DNA of 64,000 bases from SIRX01 sp965214475 (GTDB lineage Bacteria; Actinomycetota; Rubrobacteria; Rubrobacterales; Rubrobacteraceae). The translations under genes were made by a program, and so were the position numbers. Positions 52,947 through 61,833 of this stretch are shown piece after piece. The notes under the pieces were generated by a model that was not told the origin of the DNA, searched no databases, and worked only from the letters and a program-made list of their open reading frames with translations. The stretch is from the NCBI GenBank assembly GCA_965214475.1, contig OZ243953.1:1364001-1428000 (forward strand), read 5' to 3'. Positions within the stretch are counted from its first letter, which is position 1; the number at the start of each line of letters is the position of its first letter.

Positions 52947-54446
52947 GTGAGCAAAAGCGAACTGTTACTTGGTGTGGATCTAGGGACTTCAAATTCCAAA
53001 GGCGTGCTTGCCCGTCCTGATGGCGAGGTGGTCGCTACAACTGAGAGGCCACACGAACTCTCGCTACCTCATCCTGGCTGGGCTGAACACGACGCCGAAC
53101 GCATCTGGTGGGATGATTTTATGGCAGTTTGCTCCGAGCTTTTGGACCAGGCTGACGGACAAATAGCCGCCTTGTGTATAAGTGGTATAGGACCTTGCCT
53201 TCTTGCGGCTGGCGAAGGCGGACGCCCATTGAGGCCAGGCATACTCTATGGCAATGACACCAGAGCCTCACAGGAAATAGAAGAGCTAACCGAAAAATAT
53301 GGCGACGAGAGGATCGTAGAGCTATGTGGTAATTCCCTGACAGCCCAATCGGTTGGCCCCAAAATAGCCTGGCTGAGGTGCAACGAGCCTGAGGTTTGGG
53401 AGAAAACCCAGTACTTCCTCATGGCTCACACTTTTGTCGCGCACAGGCTCACCGGCGAGTATGTCCTTGACCATCCTGCGGCGGGTATGTGCGAGCCTCT
53501 ATACAACGTACAAGAACGCGACTGGATCGAGGACTTGGCGTCCGAAGTCGCTCCTGGCTTGATTTTACCCGATCTACGCTGGCCTTCGGAGGTGGCAGGA
53601 GAGATAACCAAGGAGGCGGCCGAGACTACAGGCCTACCGGCCGGCATACCCGTAGCTGTTGGTACGGTCGATGCTTGGTCGGAAGCAGCAAGTATAGGTG
53701 TACGCGAGCCTGGTGACATGATGATCATGTATGGCACCACAGCCCTCGCCTTCGAAATCGTTGATAGGCCACTGCCTGCCCCGAACCTATGGAGCACATC
53801 CGGCCCCTTCACTGGAACCAACGTACTCGCCGGTGGTATGGCTACATCTGGAGCCCTCACGGACTGGGTGAAGCAGCTATCTGGAGATATATCCTATGAT
53901 GACCTTACCAAGGAAGCCTCTGGGGTGGCCATAGGCTCGGACGGTCTCATCGTCCTTCCGTACTTCGCTGGAGAGCGCAACCCCATAAGCGACCCGAACG
54001 CGCGCGGCGTTATGTGTGGTCTCACATTAAGCCACAGCCGCGGACACTTGTACCGGGCCATGCTAGAAGCTACTGCCTTCGGGATCCGACACCTTTTCGA
54101 GACCGTACGCGAGGCGGGCGGCGAAGGTGAGCGGCTCGTTGCCGTTGGCGGTGGAACGAAGGGAGGCTTGTGGACCCAAATCGTCTCCGACGTACTCGGA
54201 GAGTATCAAGAACTACCTGAGCAGACAATCGGAGCGAGTTACGGTGACGCGCTCCTTGCTGGTATCGCTAGCGGCCTGGTTGAAGCCGATGCTGATTGGA
54301 GCGTAAAATCCGACACTGTCAAGCCGGATCCGACTAACCGCGAAATCTACAATGAACTTTACGGCATCTACAAAGACCTCTACCCAGCTACCCGCTCTAC
54401 CGTTCATGCTCTAACCAGCATGCAGATGAAGCATAGCAGCTCGTGA
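52947..54446 (+). CDS. FGGY-family kinase 2, xylulokinase-like
   Basis: The 499-aa kinase has GVDLGTSNSKGVLARPDGEV at the N-terminus, GPCLLAAGEGGRPLRPGILY, MYGTTALAFEIV in the centre, and LPYFAGERNPISDPNARG followed by GGGTKGGLWTQIVSDVL, which mark the xylulokinase/YgcE-like branch. GTG 52947 follows GGAGAGGAG. The substrate is unknown. Codon usage, with many A/T third bases, differs by eye from the copper and formate genes, as in the rest of this island. Confidence 0.88.
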   Translation: MSKSELLLGVDLGTSNSKGVLARPDGEVVATTERPHELSLPHPGWAEHDAERIWWDDFMAVCSELLDQADGQIAALCISGIGPCLLAAGEGGRPLRPGILYGNDTRASQEIEELTEKYGDERIVELCGNSLTAQSVGPKIAWLRCNEPEVWEKTQYFLMAHTFVAHRLTGEYVLDHPAAGMCEPLYNVQERDWIEDLASEVAPGLILPDLRWPSEVAGEITKEAAETTGLPAGIPVAVGTVDAWSEAASIGVREPGDMMIMYGTTALAFEIVDRPLPAPNLWSTSGPFTGTNVLAGGMATSGALTDWVKQLSGDISYDDLTKEASGVAIGSDGLIVLPYFAGERNPISDPNARGVMCGLTLSHSRGHLYRAMLEATAFGIRHLFETVREAGGEGERLVAVGGGTKGGLWTQIVSDVLGEYQELPEQTIGASYGDALLAGIASGLVEADADWSVKSDTVKPDPTNREIYNELYGIYKDLYPATRSTVHALTSMQMKHSSS

Positions 54447-54597
54447 TTGTTACTGGAACGCCGACCTGGATAATAGTGGCCGCGGCTAAAGTACTCAAAT
54501 ACAATACCTTGGGGAGGCGTTAGACTCGGTAAGCAGACGACATGTGACTACCGCGAATCGCTCAGGTTCAGCGACGATAGAAAGTCTTCTTGGTATC

Positions 54598-55353
54598 TTA
54601 ATTCATCAGCAATCCGCCATTTACTTCCACGACTTCACCAAGGACATAATTTGCTTGGGGGGAGGCCAAAAATACTACCGACCCAACTACCTCTTCCGCC
54701 GTACCCTCTCTCCCCAATGGTATACCTTGCTCAGCCTCTTCTCTTTTCTCATCGGAAGTAAACTCGTCATGGAACGGCGTGGCTATCCGTCCTGGGGCGA
54801 CCGCGTTGACTAAGATACCATCGCGAACAAATTCTTTGGCCATGGCGCGGGTTAGAGTACTGACGCCGCCCTTGGCTGCTGCGTAAGCCACAGAGCTAGG
54901 ACTACCTCCGTTTCTAGCGGAGATAGAAGTCATGTTGATGATCCTTCCCTTACCCTGGCGTTTCATGATCGGCAGTACAAACTGGGAGCATAGATAGACG
55001 GATTTGAGATTTACCTCCATGACGCGATCCCACAGGTCTTCCGTCATCTCTGCCAGCGTGGTCCTTTGTACCATTGACCCCGCATTGTTCACCAGGATGT
55101 CTATACGTCCATAATATTCCTCGATTTGGTCGACCATCCTTTGGGCGTCTTCAGAACTAGTTACGTCTCCCCCAACGAGGAGAGCTTCCCTGCCGTGAGC
55201 TCTGACCTGCTCCGCCACCTCTTCGGCTTCATCCTCGCTCTTGTTGTAGTGTACAGCCACGTCACAACCCTGCTCGGCCAAGCCTATGCCGATCGCTCGT
55301 CCGATCCCCCTACTACTCCCGGTAACCCAGGCCACTTGTCCAGAAAACAGCAA
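54598..55353 (-). CDS. SDR-family oxidoreductase
   Basis: The 251-aa classical short-chain dehydrogenase has the cofactor motif VTGSSRGIGRAIG, NNAG in LVNNAGSMV, the catalytic Ser and Tyr-x3-Lys in MTSISARNGG and YAAAKGG, and the end VNGGLLMN. It belongs to the 3-oxoacyl-ACP-reductase-like set that in sugar clusters often oxidises polyols or sugar acids. The start is TTG 55353. It is divergent from the SAF-domain gene, and the two share a promoter region. Confidence 0.9.
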   Translation of the reverse strand: MLFSGQVAWVTGSSRGIGRAIGIGLAEQGCDVAVHYNKSEDEAEEVAEQVRAHGREALLVGGDVTSSEDAQRMVDQIEEYYGRIDILVNNAGSMVQRTTLAEMTEDLWDRVMEVNLKSVYLCSQFVLPIMKRQGKGRIINMTSISARNGGSPSSVAYAAAKGGVSTLTRAMAKEFVRDGILVNAVAPGRIATPFHDEFTSDEKREEAEQGIPLGREGTAEEVVGSVVFLASPQANYVLGEVVEVNGGLLMN

Positions 55354-55394
55354 TCTCCTACCCCCGAGTCAATTTTTCGCACTGTTCTAGCAAT

Positions 55395-55426
55395 TTTATA
55401 CTAGCTTTTGGGCACATTCTTGACAA
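55395..55426 (-). promoter_or_regulatory. Promoter of the SDR gene
   Basis: On the minus strand TTGTCA (55421-55426), a 17-nt spacer and TAGTAT (55398-55403); TATAAA at 55395-55400 is an alternative -10. The -35 box shares its bases with that of the divergent promoter. Confidence 0.6.
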
Positions 55427-55448
55427 TAACAAAAGCCGCATGTATAAG
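55420..55448 (+). promoter_or_regulatory. Strong sigma-70-type promoter of the SAF-domain gene
   Basis: TTGACA (55420-55425), exactly 17 nt, TATAAG (55443-55448). It is the best consensus promoter seen in the window. It gives a leader of about 230 nt before ATG 55683. Confidence 0.8.
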
Positions 55449-55529
55449 ATCTCAAAAGGTTAAGGGCTCACACACTACCTGGCCCGTTGCCCCTAAGTGA
55501 TGGGCAGGATAGGAGGATATAACAATTCC

Positions 55530-55565
55530 ATGGACACCGTTAGTGTCGGCAACAATGTCCTGTAG
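55530..55565 (+). other. Possible 11-codon leader frame in a structured 5' leader
   Basis: AGGAGG (55511-55516) stands before ATG 55530, and the short frame reads MDTVSVGNNVL then TAG. Within it GACAC/GTGTC can form a hairpin; upstream, TGCCC/GGGCA can form another. This may be a leader peptide or part of a cis-regulatory RNA. It is weak evidence. Confidence 0.3.
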
Positions 55566-55624
55566 CCTACCGCAAGCGAAGTGCCACCAGCGGAGGTTAA
55601 ACCAGCAGTCTCCAAACCAGAGTT

Positions 55625-55654
55625 TAGTTGAAACTAAAGTAGTTGAAACTAAAG
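55625..55654 (+). repeat. Two tandem 15-bp repeats (probable operator)
   Basis: TAGTTGAAACTAAAG occurs twice, head to tail, without a gap. Each unit contains the imperfect-to-perfect palindrome TAGTT-GA-AACTA, and the first extends to TTTAGTT-GA-AACTAAA (55623-55638). It lies 28 bp upstream of the SAF-domain gene, in the transcribed leader, a position suited to a repressor. Confidence 0.65.
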
Positions 55655-55682
55655 GTCTTTGGTCGTCAGATAAGTCTACATC

Positions 55683-56948
55683 ATGGGACTAAGAAGCAAG
55701 TTGGAGGACTTGGAGCGAGAGGGTACGCCCATCGGTGTAGGTTTGGTGGGCGCAGGTCAGATGGGCCAGGGGTTCATTGCGCAGGTTGGGAAGATCCCTG
55801 GCATGGAGGTAGTGGCCGCCGCAGACCTGGACCTGAAACGAGTTACGGAAACCTTCCAAAGTATGGGTCTGGAACCAGTAGAGGGGACGGATGGGCGTCC
55901 CGGTAGACCAAAGGTAACCGATGATGCCGTAGAGCTCTCCCGCTCGGAGTCAGTTGACGTTGTTGTCGAAGCTACCGGCATGCCGGAGATCGGGGCCCGG
56001 GTAGCGTTTGAGGCTATCAACAGCAATAAGCACATTGTTATGCTGAACGCAGAGGCAGATGTAACAGTCGGACCTATTCTAGGCCGTATGGCCCGGAGCG
56101 CCGGCGTAGTCTATACGGGCTCAGCCGGAGACGAGCCCGGTGCGATCATGGGACTTTACGACTTCGCCCGGTCGCTGGGTTTCAAGGTAGTAGTGGCTGG
56201 CAAAGGCAAGAACAATCCCTTGGAATTGTCGGCAACCCCTGAGACAGTCGCGGAAGAGGCTACCTCCGAGGACATGAACCCCAAAATGCTGGCCTCTTTC
56301 GTAGACGGCACCAAGACAATGGTCGAGATGGCTGCCGTAGCCAACGCAACCGGGATGTCTCCAGACAAGCCCGGTATGCACGGACCAGAGGAGACCGATC
56401 CTGAACGCCTAGGAAGTGTCTTCAGCTTGGAGGAAGAAGGCGGCATCCTCTCCAGTTACGATACCGTAGACTATGTGAGGGGTGTGGCGCCAGGAGTGTT
56501 TATCGTCGTGCGCACTGAAGAAGGCCCGGTGCGAGAGACCATGCGTTACCTTGGACAGGGCTCCGGACCGAACCACGTCCTCTACCGTCCCTACCACCTT
56601 ACGAGCCTTGAGACTCCCATGTCTGTGGCTCGCGCCTTCATATATGGTGAACCCACAATAGTCTCTAAGTGGGTACCAACGGCGGAGGTGGTGGCAGTAG
56701 CCAAGCGCGATCTAAGGGTTGGCCAAAAGCTTGACGGAATTGGCTCTGCCGGCTACTACGGATATGTATACGGGGCAGCGGAAGCCAAAGAAATGCTGCC
56801 CTTGGGCCTCGCTGAGGGGGCTCGTGTCAAGCGTCCCGTAGAACGCGGAAACGTCATACGGGGGGAAGATATAGAGCAGAAGGAAACCTCGTTCGTCGTT
56901 AGTCTTCGCCGACTACAAGAAGCAGCTCTTGCTGAGGACGGCGTGTAA
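55683..56948 (+). CDS. Homoserine-dehydrogenase-like oxidoreductase with C-terminal SAF domain
   Basis: The 421-aa protein has a Rossmann motif GVGLVGAGQMGQGFIAQV (residues ~20-38), a homoserine-dehydrogenase-like NAD domain (VDVVVEATGMPEIG), a middle domain with VAGKGKNNPLE, and a C-terminal SAF-type part (VVAVAKRDLRVGQKLDGIGS; RPVERGNVIRGEDIE). This is the group once described as predicted homoserine dehydrogenases with a SAF domain; its reaction is not established to my knowledge. In this setting a role in polyol or sugar-acid oxidation is inferred. No clear ribosome binding site is seen before ATG 55683. Confidence 0.8.
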   Translation: MGLRSKLEDLEREGTPIGVGLVGAGQMGQGFIAQVGKIPGMEVVAAADLDLKRVTETFQSMGLEPVEGTDGRPGRPKVTDDAVELSRSESVDVVVEATGMPEIGARVAFEAINSNKHIVMLNAEADVTVGPILGRMARSAGVVYTGSAGDEPGAIMGLYDFARSLGFKVVVAGKGKNNPLELSATPETVAEEATSEDMNPKMLASFVDGTKTMVEMAAVANATGMSPDKPGMHGPEETDPERLGSVFSLEEEGGILSSYDTVDYVRGVAPGVFIVVRTEEGPVRETMRYLGQGSGPNHVLYRPYHLTSLETPMSVARAFIYGEPTIVSKWVPTAEVVAVAKRDLRVGQKLDGIGSAGYYGYVYGAAEAKEMLPLGLAEGARVKRPVERGNVIRGEDIEQKETSFVVSLRRLQEAALAEDGV

Positions 56949-57102
56949 AGAGCTCTCAATTTTTTGCCCTGGGAGAGTGCATTGCCATAGACGAACGGCC
57001 AGTATACGTTATCCCCAATAATCACACCAGCTAAAGCGTAGCGAAGCCCTCAATGAGCCTATCCACATCCGTTACTTTATGTACCGACTGCCTCTTTTGC
57101 CT

Positions 57103-58632
57103 CTACGTCTCTTCCGCTTTGAGAGTGTCTTTGAGCGCCGAGAAAAGTGGGGCGAGTTGGGGGTAGATCTCTTTGTATACGTTCGTATACATCCGATCGT
57201 AAAATCCAGCTCTCTTTTCGTCAGGTTCGTAGGTAGCACCTTCCCCAGACATAGCAGCTGCGGCTGCGGGAATGCTATTATGCATTCCAATGGCTGCTGC
57301 TGCCAGCATCCCGGCGCCAAGGCAGGTGCTCTCGAGTTCTTGGCAAACCGAGATTGGGCGTTGCATAATGTCGGCCACGATCTGGCACCATAGTGAACTT
57401 TGCGAGCCGCCGCCCATAGCAAGAAGCTTCTCTACCGGCTTTTCCAAACCCTTTTCTGCGCCATCAGTCATGAGCCGCTGCTCAAAAGCGATACCCTCAA
57501 TGATGGCCCGGTAGGCATGTGCCTTGCCATGTACACCAGTCCAGCCGAGCATCACTCCACGCGCGGCTAGATCCCAATACGGCATCATAGCGTTGTTCCA
57601 GTAAGGTACCGCGAGCAAACCGTTCGCCCCAGGATCGACCTGGGCGGCGGCGGCCTCCAAGATCTGTTCAGCGCTCAAGCCTAGACCGAGCTCGTCGGAT
57701 TGGATGCCGCCAAATTTCTCCACGAACCAACTCACCGTAAATGTGCCAGCCGTGAGTAAGGTTTCTAAAGTGTAGGTGCGCGGGATCGGACCGGACAACA
57801 CTCTGTACTCGCGATTCCAGCTGTACTGCTCACTGTAGCTACCAGAGACCACAGCGGTGCCTAGATTCAGGTACGCTCGGCCGGGCTCGGTGATGTTGGC
57901 ACCAAGTCCGGCCGCCTGACCGTCACCGGCGCCGCTTACGATCGGCAGACCAGCCGGAAGCCCGACCTCCTGAGCGACATCCTCGCGCAACTCCCCGATG
58001 ACTTCACCAGGCGGGTATATCTCGCTCATCTGATCACGATCGAGGCCTACCATATCCAGCAACTCATCCGACCAATCGAACGTCTCCATGTCGACAAGCC
58101 CAACAGGGTCAGCCGACGCCCACGAAGTCCGCCAGTTTCCCGTCATCCGGTTTACCAAAAAGGCATGTACGTCAACTACCCTGGCGGCTCGTTCGAGCGT
58201 GTTCGGCTCATGTTCCTGAATCCACAGCATTTTGTAGAAACCGGGAGTGGGATTTGGTGGCTTGCCAGTGATCTGATGGATTTTCTCCGACCCGAATTGT
58301 TCGACCTGTTCGCGCGGGCGTGAGTCCAGCCACAAGATCGCCGGCCTTATCGGTTGGTCGTTCTCGTCCAGGCACACGAAAGACTCGCGCTGGTGCGTAA
58401 TGCCAATGGCACCAACTCGACTGGCGTCTACTTGCCCGGCGGCCTGCGTCAATGCCTCAGTTGTCGAACGCCACCAGTCGTCGGCGTTCTGCTCGCTCCA
58501 GTCTGGATACGGGTTGGACAGCGGAAAGGTCGCACGACCTTCAGCAACGGCTTTGCCCTCACGATCCCACACCACCGCCTTTGTGGCAGTTGTCGAGCAA
58601 TCTATCCCAATCACGTAGTCAGCAGATGCCAT
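57103..58632 (-). CDS. FGGY-family kinase 3, xylulokinase-like
   Basis: The 509-aa kinase starts GIDCSTTATKAVVWDREG and contains ITHQRESFVCLDENDQPIRP and ILWLDSRPREQV, LNLGTAVVSGSYSEQ, VPYWNNAMMPYWDLAARG and MGGGSQSSLWCQIVADIM, the FGGY signature order. The IDCSTTATK and THQRES variants place it in a branch distinct from the two kinases upstream. The start is ATG 58632; it converges with the SAF gene. The substrate is unknown. Confidence 0.88.
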   Translation of the reverse strand: MASADYVIGIDCSTTATKAVVWDREGKAVAEGRATFPLSNPYPDWSEQNADDWWRSTTEALTQAAGQVDASRVGAIGITHQRESFVCLDENDQPIRPAILWLDSRPREQVEQFGSEKIHQITGKPPNPTPGFYKMLWIQEHEPNTLERAARVVDVHAFLVNRMTGNWRTSWASADPVGLVDMETFDWSDELLDMVGLDRDQMSEIYPPGEVIGELREDVAQEVGLPAGLPIVSGAGDGQAAGLGANITEPGRAYLNLGTAVVSGSYSEQYSWNREYRVLSGPIPRTYTLETLLTAGTFTVSWFVEKFGGIQSDELGLGLSAEQILEAAAAQVDPGANGLLAVPYWNNAMMPYWDLAARGVMLGWTGVHGKAHAYRAIIEGIAFEQRLMTDGAEKGLEKPVEKLLAMGGGSQSSLWCQIVADIMQRPISVCQELESTCLGAGMLAAAAIGMHNSIPAAAAAMSGEGATYEPDEKRAGFYDRMYTNVYKEIYPQLAPLFSALKDTLKAEET

Positions 58633-58862
58633 ATCGTAATCCCCATTTCCCGGTCAAAAGAAGGCGTTCCTCTTTACACCACTTTTCGTCCACACTCCCC
58701 TAGAGCTTTCTTCTGCACTATAGCACCTGCGATAAAGAGGAGACACTCGGAAGATCTTCGTCCGCGAACTAGTTGAGTCACCATTGCCCCGCGCCAAGCA
58801 ATTTAGTAGGATTGTCATAGGAAGGAAGTTGTATGTTGAAGTCGAAGTACAGGGGGTAGAGC
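58633..58862. promoter_or_regulatory. Divergent control region, kinase 3 / alcohol dehydrogenase
   Basis: A 230-bp gap. I see no consensus promoter pair. GGGGG just before TTG 58863 serves as a weak ribosome binding site on the plus side. Confidence 0.3.
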
Positions 58863-59909
58863 TTGAGGGCCGCAATGTTTTACGAGCCGGGCGATGTACG
58901 AATGGAGGATGTACCCACACCTGAGCCTGGTCCCGGCGAAGTCCTGGTACATATAGAGGCGGCTCTAACGTGTGGTACGGATGTAAAAACCTACAGGCGA
59001 GGCCACCCGACCCTATTCAAAGAACTCCCTTCGCCCTTCGGCCACGAGTTCGGGGGCACCATTGAGACGGTCGGCGAGGGGGTTGAGGGTTGGAGTCAAG
59101 GCACACGGGTAGTTGCGGCAAACTCCGCGCCGTGCAACCGCTGCTACTATTGCAAGGTCGGCGACCAGTCAATGTGTGAGGAACTCGAGTTCCTAAACGG
59201 TGCCTTTGCTGAGTACATAGTCGTCCCACCAAGAATCGTAGAGCAGAATCTCTACGAGGTACCCTCCGGGACGGAATTTAGCCGAGCAGCGCTCCTGGAA
59301 CCCCTAGCCTGCGCCGTGCATGGTGTGGCACGCACACCAATCTCTATGGGAGACACCGTGGCGGTTATCGGGGCAGGTCAGATCGGACTGATGTTCGTAC
59401 GCCTCGCCACCGAGCGCGGTGCCCGGGTTCTATGTGCGGACATGAGCGCCGATCGGCTCGCAGTTGCCCGCCAACTAGGGGCTGAAGAAACTATAGAAGT
59501 CGCCGAAGGAACCGACACGGCCTCGGCGGTGCGAGAGTGGACACCGGATGGCCGTGGAACCGATGTAGTAATTGAGGCTGTGGGCCTCCCCGCGACTTGG
59601 GAAGAAGCTCTGCAAATGGTTCGCAAGGGCGGGGATGTAACGCTTTTCGGCGGGGCACCGTCTGGAACTACTATGGAGGTCGACACCATGCTCCTCCACT
59701 ACTCGCAGGTCACGATACGGGGTATCTTTCACCACACTCCGTATACCGTGCAGGTAGCCTTTGACCTGTTGACGAGTGGCCGGGTAGATCCTGAGCCTTT
59801 CATCTCCGGGGTCCGTCCGCTAGACGATGTGGTCGAGGCTCTAGAGAGCCACGGCCGCCAAGAAGGTATTAAATACGAGATACGACCTCCCGAAGGAGGA
59901 GCGGCTTGA
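58863..59909 (+). CDS. Zinc-dependent alcohol/polyol dehydrogenase (MDR)
   Basis: The 348-aa MDR has the catalytic zinc Cys and His in LTCGTDVKTYRRGHP and PFGHEFGGTIE, four structural-zinc Cys in APCNRCYYCKVGDQSMC, and the Rossmann motif AVIGAGQIGLMFV. It resembles sorbitol/threonine-type dehydrogenases that oxidise a secondary hydroxyl of polyols. TTG 58863 is the start. It overlaps the class II aldolase gene by 4 nt, so both belong to one pathway. Confidence 0.9.
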   Translation: MRAAMFYEPGDVRMEDVPTPEPGPGEVLVHIEAALTCGTDVKTYRRGHPTLFKELPSPFGHEFGGTIETVGEGVEGWSQGTRVVAANSAPCNRCYYCKVGDQSMCEELEFLNGAFAEYIVVPPRIVEQNLYEVPSGTEFSRAALLEPLACAVHGVARTPISMGDTVAVIGAGQIGLMFVRLATERGARVLCADMSADRLAVARQLGAEETIEVAEGTDTASAVREWTPDGRGTDVVIEAVGLPATWEEALQMVRKGGDVTLFGGAPSGTTMEVDTMLLHYSQVTIRGIFHHTPYTVQVAFDLLTSGRVDPEPFISGVRPLDDVVEALESHGRQEGIKYEIRPPEGGAA

Positions 59910-60559
59910 ACCATCAAGATTTGCGAGAGGAGGTGTCCCGGGTCGCGCAGCAGTTAATCTCCTCGGGTCTCGTCACCGGCACCTCCGGTAATGTTAGCGC
60001 CCGTACGCCCGAGGGAGACATCTTGATCACCCCGAGCGGTGTCGACTACGAAACGTTGGGTCCCGAAGACGTGGTGCTCGTGGACCTCGGTAATAATGTA
60101 TTGGAAGGTTCTTTGGAGCCTTCTAGCGAGACCCCAATGCACATGGGTATCTACCGCGCCAGGCCCGAAGCAGACGCCGTGGTACACACTCACTCTCGCT
60201 TCGCTACCACACTCGCGTGCCTGGGCTGGGAGATCCCTCCAGTTCACTATATGCTCACCACCCTCTCAAAGGATGGACGGGTACCTTTAGCCCCATATGT
60301 GACCTACGGTACCGAGGAACTTGCCAACTACGCGAGTGAAGCTCTTGGAGAGTTGGGTAACGCTTGTCTTCTACAGAACCACGGCACCATCACCATAGGC
60401 GAAAGCGCGCAAAAAGCCTTCTCCAGGACCGTCACTTTGGAGGAGATGGCTGAGATCTACTACCGGGCGCACCTCGCTAGTGAACCTATACTTTTGAGCC
60501 CCGAACAAGTAGAAGAGGTAGCTACCAAAATCGCCGGCTACGGGCAGCCGAAGTCTTGA
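59906..60559 (+). CDS. Class II aldolase / epimerase family (fuculose-phosphate-aldolase-like)
   Basis: The 217-aa protein has the zinc ligands in VVHTHSRFAT and LLQNHGTITIG, the catalytic Glu in SSETPMHMGIYR, and the phosphate-binding TSGNVSAR and TPSGVDYE motifs of the AraD/FucA family. It would split a ketose-1-phosphate into glycolaldehyde- or lactaldehyde-type aldehyde plus dihydroxyacetone phosphate, or epimerise a pentulose phosphate. Length favours the FucA group. The TTG start overlaps the dehydrogenase stop. A kinase in the island could provide the substrate. Confidence 0.92.
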   Translation: MNHQDLREEVSRVAQQLISSGLVTGTSGNVSARTPEGDILITPSGVDYETLGPEDVVLVDLGNNVLEGSLEPSSETPMHMGIYRARPEADAVVHTHSRFATTLACLGWEIPPVHYMLTTLSKDGRVPLAPYVTYGTEELANYASEALGELGNACLLQNHGTITIGESAQKAFSRTVTLEEMAEIYYRAHLASEPILLSPEQVEEVATKIAGYGQPKS

Positions 60560-60592
60560 GCAGTCTTCCTGCCGCGGGTTCTATCTCTCCTT

Positions 60593-61651
60593 CTACGCTT
60601 CTCTTTTGAAGAACTTGTGCCAGGGCATGTCAAGCGGCTCATCTTGGGCAACGACCTCATATAGATGTCGCATCAGAGGGAAGTCGTTTATTCTAACCGT
60701 CCCACGCTCGGTAAGCTTGCGTAGCGCACCCCCAATAACTTCTATCGCGGCCGCGCCCTCGAGAGTAACCCCGGACATCTCATTTTGTGCCTCGGAAAAA
60801 CGTAGCCCAGTACCGACAAGCCGCCCCACGCGCACGTTGCGCCCACCGGCGCTTGTCACATACATGTCCCCAACACCAGGCAAGCCACGAGGGGTCTCAT
60901 GCGACCCACCTAGCAACTCCATCATCTGGCCGAGTTCGGCAGCCGCTTGCCCAAAGAGCGCAGCCTCGTAGTTATAGTTCCGGTCGTTACTATCTTCCTC
61001 CCCCTCGCGCTCTAATATGCCTTCCGCAAAACCTACACCAAGAGCGTAGCAATTCTTAGCAGCGGCACACGCCTCGACGCCGACGAAGTCCGTACTAGTC
61101 CAGACGTGATACCAGTCGGTCCGGAAGGTTGCGGCCAGCTTCTCAGACACCTCTGCATCGCGACTAGTAAAAACTGCACAGGACTCGCGTCTCGCTGCTA
61201 CCTCACCCGCGATGGTCGGCCCGGCAACTGCCGACCACGAAACCTGTTCCTGAAGTTCCGGTGGCATTGCTGCAGCTAGCACATCAGGCAGAATACGAAG
61301 GTCGCCGTCCTCGGTGGCTTCCATACCCTTGGTGATGGAGAGCACCATCATTCCAGGCTTTATGAGGGACGCTAACTGCTCCTCTGCCCAACGAACCCCG
61401 AATGAGTTGACCCCGCTCATCGCGATCTCAGCACCCTGGAACGCCTTCTCCGCTTCCTCTACCTGATAGACGCTTACACTATCCGGAATCTTGCGATCAA
61501 GGCCGGGATGAACCCTAGTTTCTTCAATGCTCTCGATAATGTCGCGATCGAGGTGCGTTCCGACCAATCGCACATCGTGTCCATTGTCTGACAACGGGAA
61601 AGCTAACGCCGTGCCCATTACCCCTGACCCCAGAATACTTATGATCGTCAT
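60593..61651 (-). CDS. Glycerol-3-phosphate-dehydrogenase-like (GpsA-type) enzyme
   Basis: The 352-aa protein has the N-terminal NAD motif ISILGSGVMGTALAFPL, SITKGME, AVAGPTIAGEVAARRE and the substrate-region Lys in EACAAAKNCYALGVGFAEG, with GVGDMYVTSAGGRN as in GpsA (normally DLVLTC). Housekeeping GpsA makes sn-glycerol 3-phosphate for lipids. This copy lies in a polyol island, has altered loops and probably oxidises another polyol phosphate; that is inference. Its ATG overlaps the stop of a 61-codon frame upstream. Confidence 0.82.
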   Translation of the reverse strand: MTIISILGSGVMGTALAFPLSDNGHDVRLVGTHLDRDIIESIEETRVHPGLDRKIPDSVSVYQVEEAEKAFQGAEIAMSGVNSFGVRWAEEQLASLIKPGMMVLSITKGMEATEDGDLRILPDVLAAAMPPELQEQVSWSAVAGPTIAGEVAARRESCAVFTSRDAEVSEKLAATFRTDWYHVWTSTDFVGVEACAAAKNCYALGVGFAEGILEREGEEDSNDRNYNYEAALFGQAAAELGQMMELLGGSHETPRGLPGVGDMYVTSAGGRNVRVGRLVGTGLRFSEAQNEMSGVTLEGAAAIEVIGGALRKLTERGTVRINDFPLMRHLYEVVAQDEPLDMPWHKFFKREA

Positions 61652-61833
61652 CTTTCTCCCTCCAAAACACTAGCATTACCAACGCAGCTTGCTGAGCAGT
61701 CTTGACTGAACACCCAAATTCCCTCTAGCTTCTCGACGATATAGCTAAAGGCTTCCGCTTGCATCGTGGCTTCGATAACCAGCGGACGACGCTCGTCATG
61801 GAGAAGCTCTCCATTCTCGAGTTTTGAGTCCAC
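61648..61833 (-). CDS. Small protein of unknown function, 61 aa
   Basis: This short frame begins at GTG 61833 behind a GGAGG with good spacing and ends in a 4-nt overlap with the GpsA-like gene. The product reads KLENGELLHDERRPLVIEAT then helical AFSYIVEKLEGIW. The frame is also coding-like for about 20 codons upstream (LETWRTYVDSK) to a TGA, so it could be the 3' remnant of a larger gene. Coupling to the next gene is the best support. Confidence 0.45.
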   Translation of the reverse strand: MDSKLENGELLHDERRPLVIEATMQAEAFSYIVEKLEGIWVFSQDCSASCVGNASVLEGER

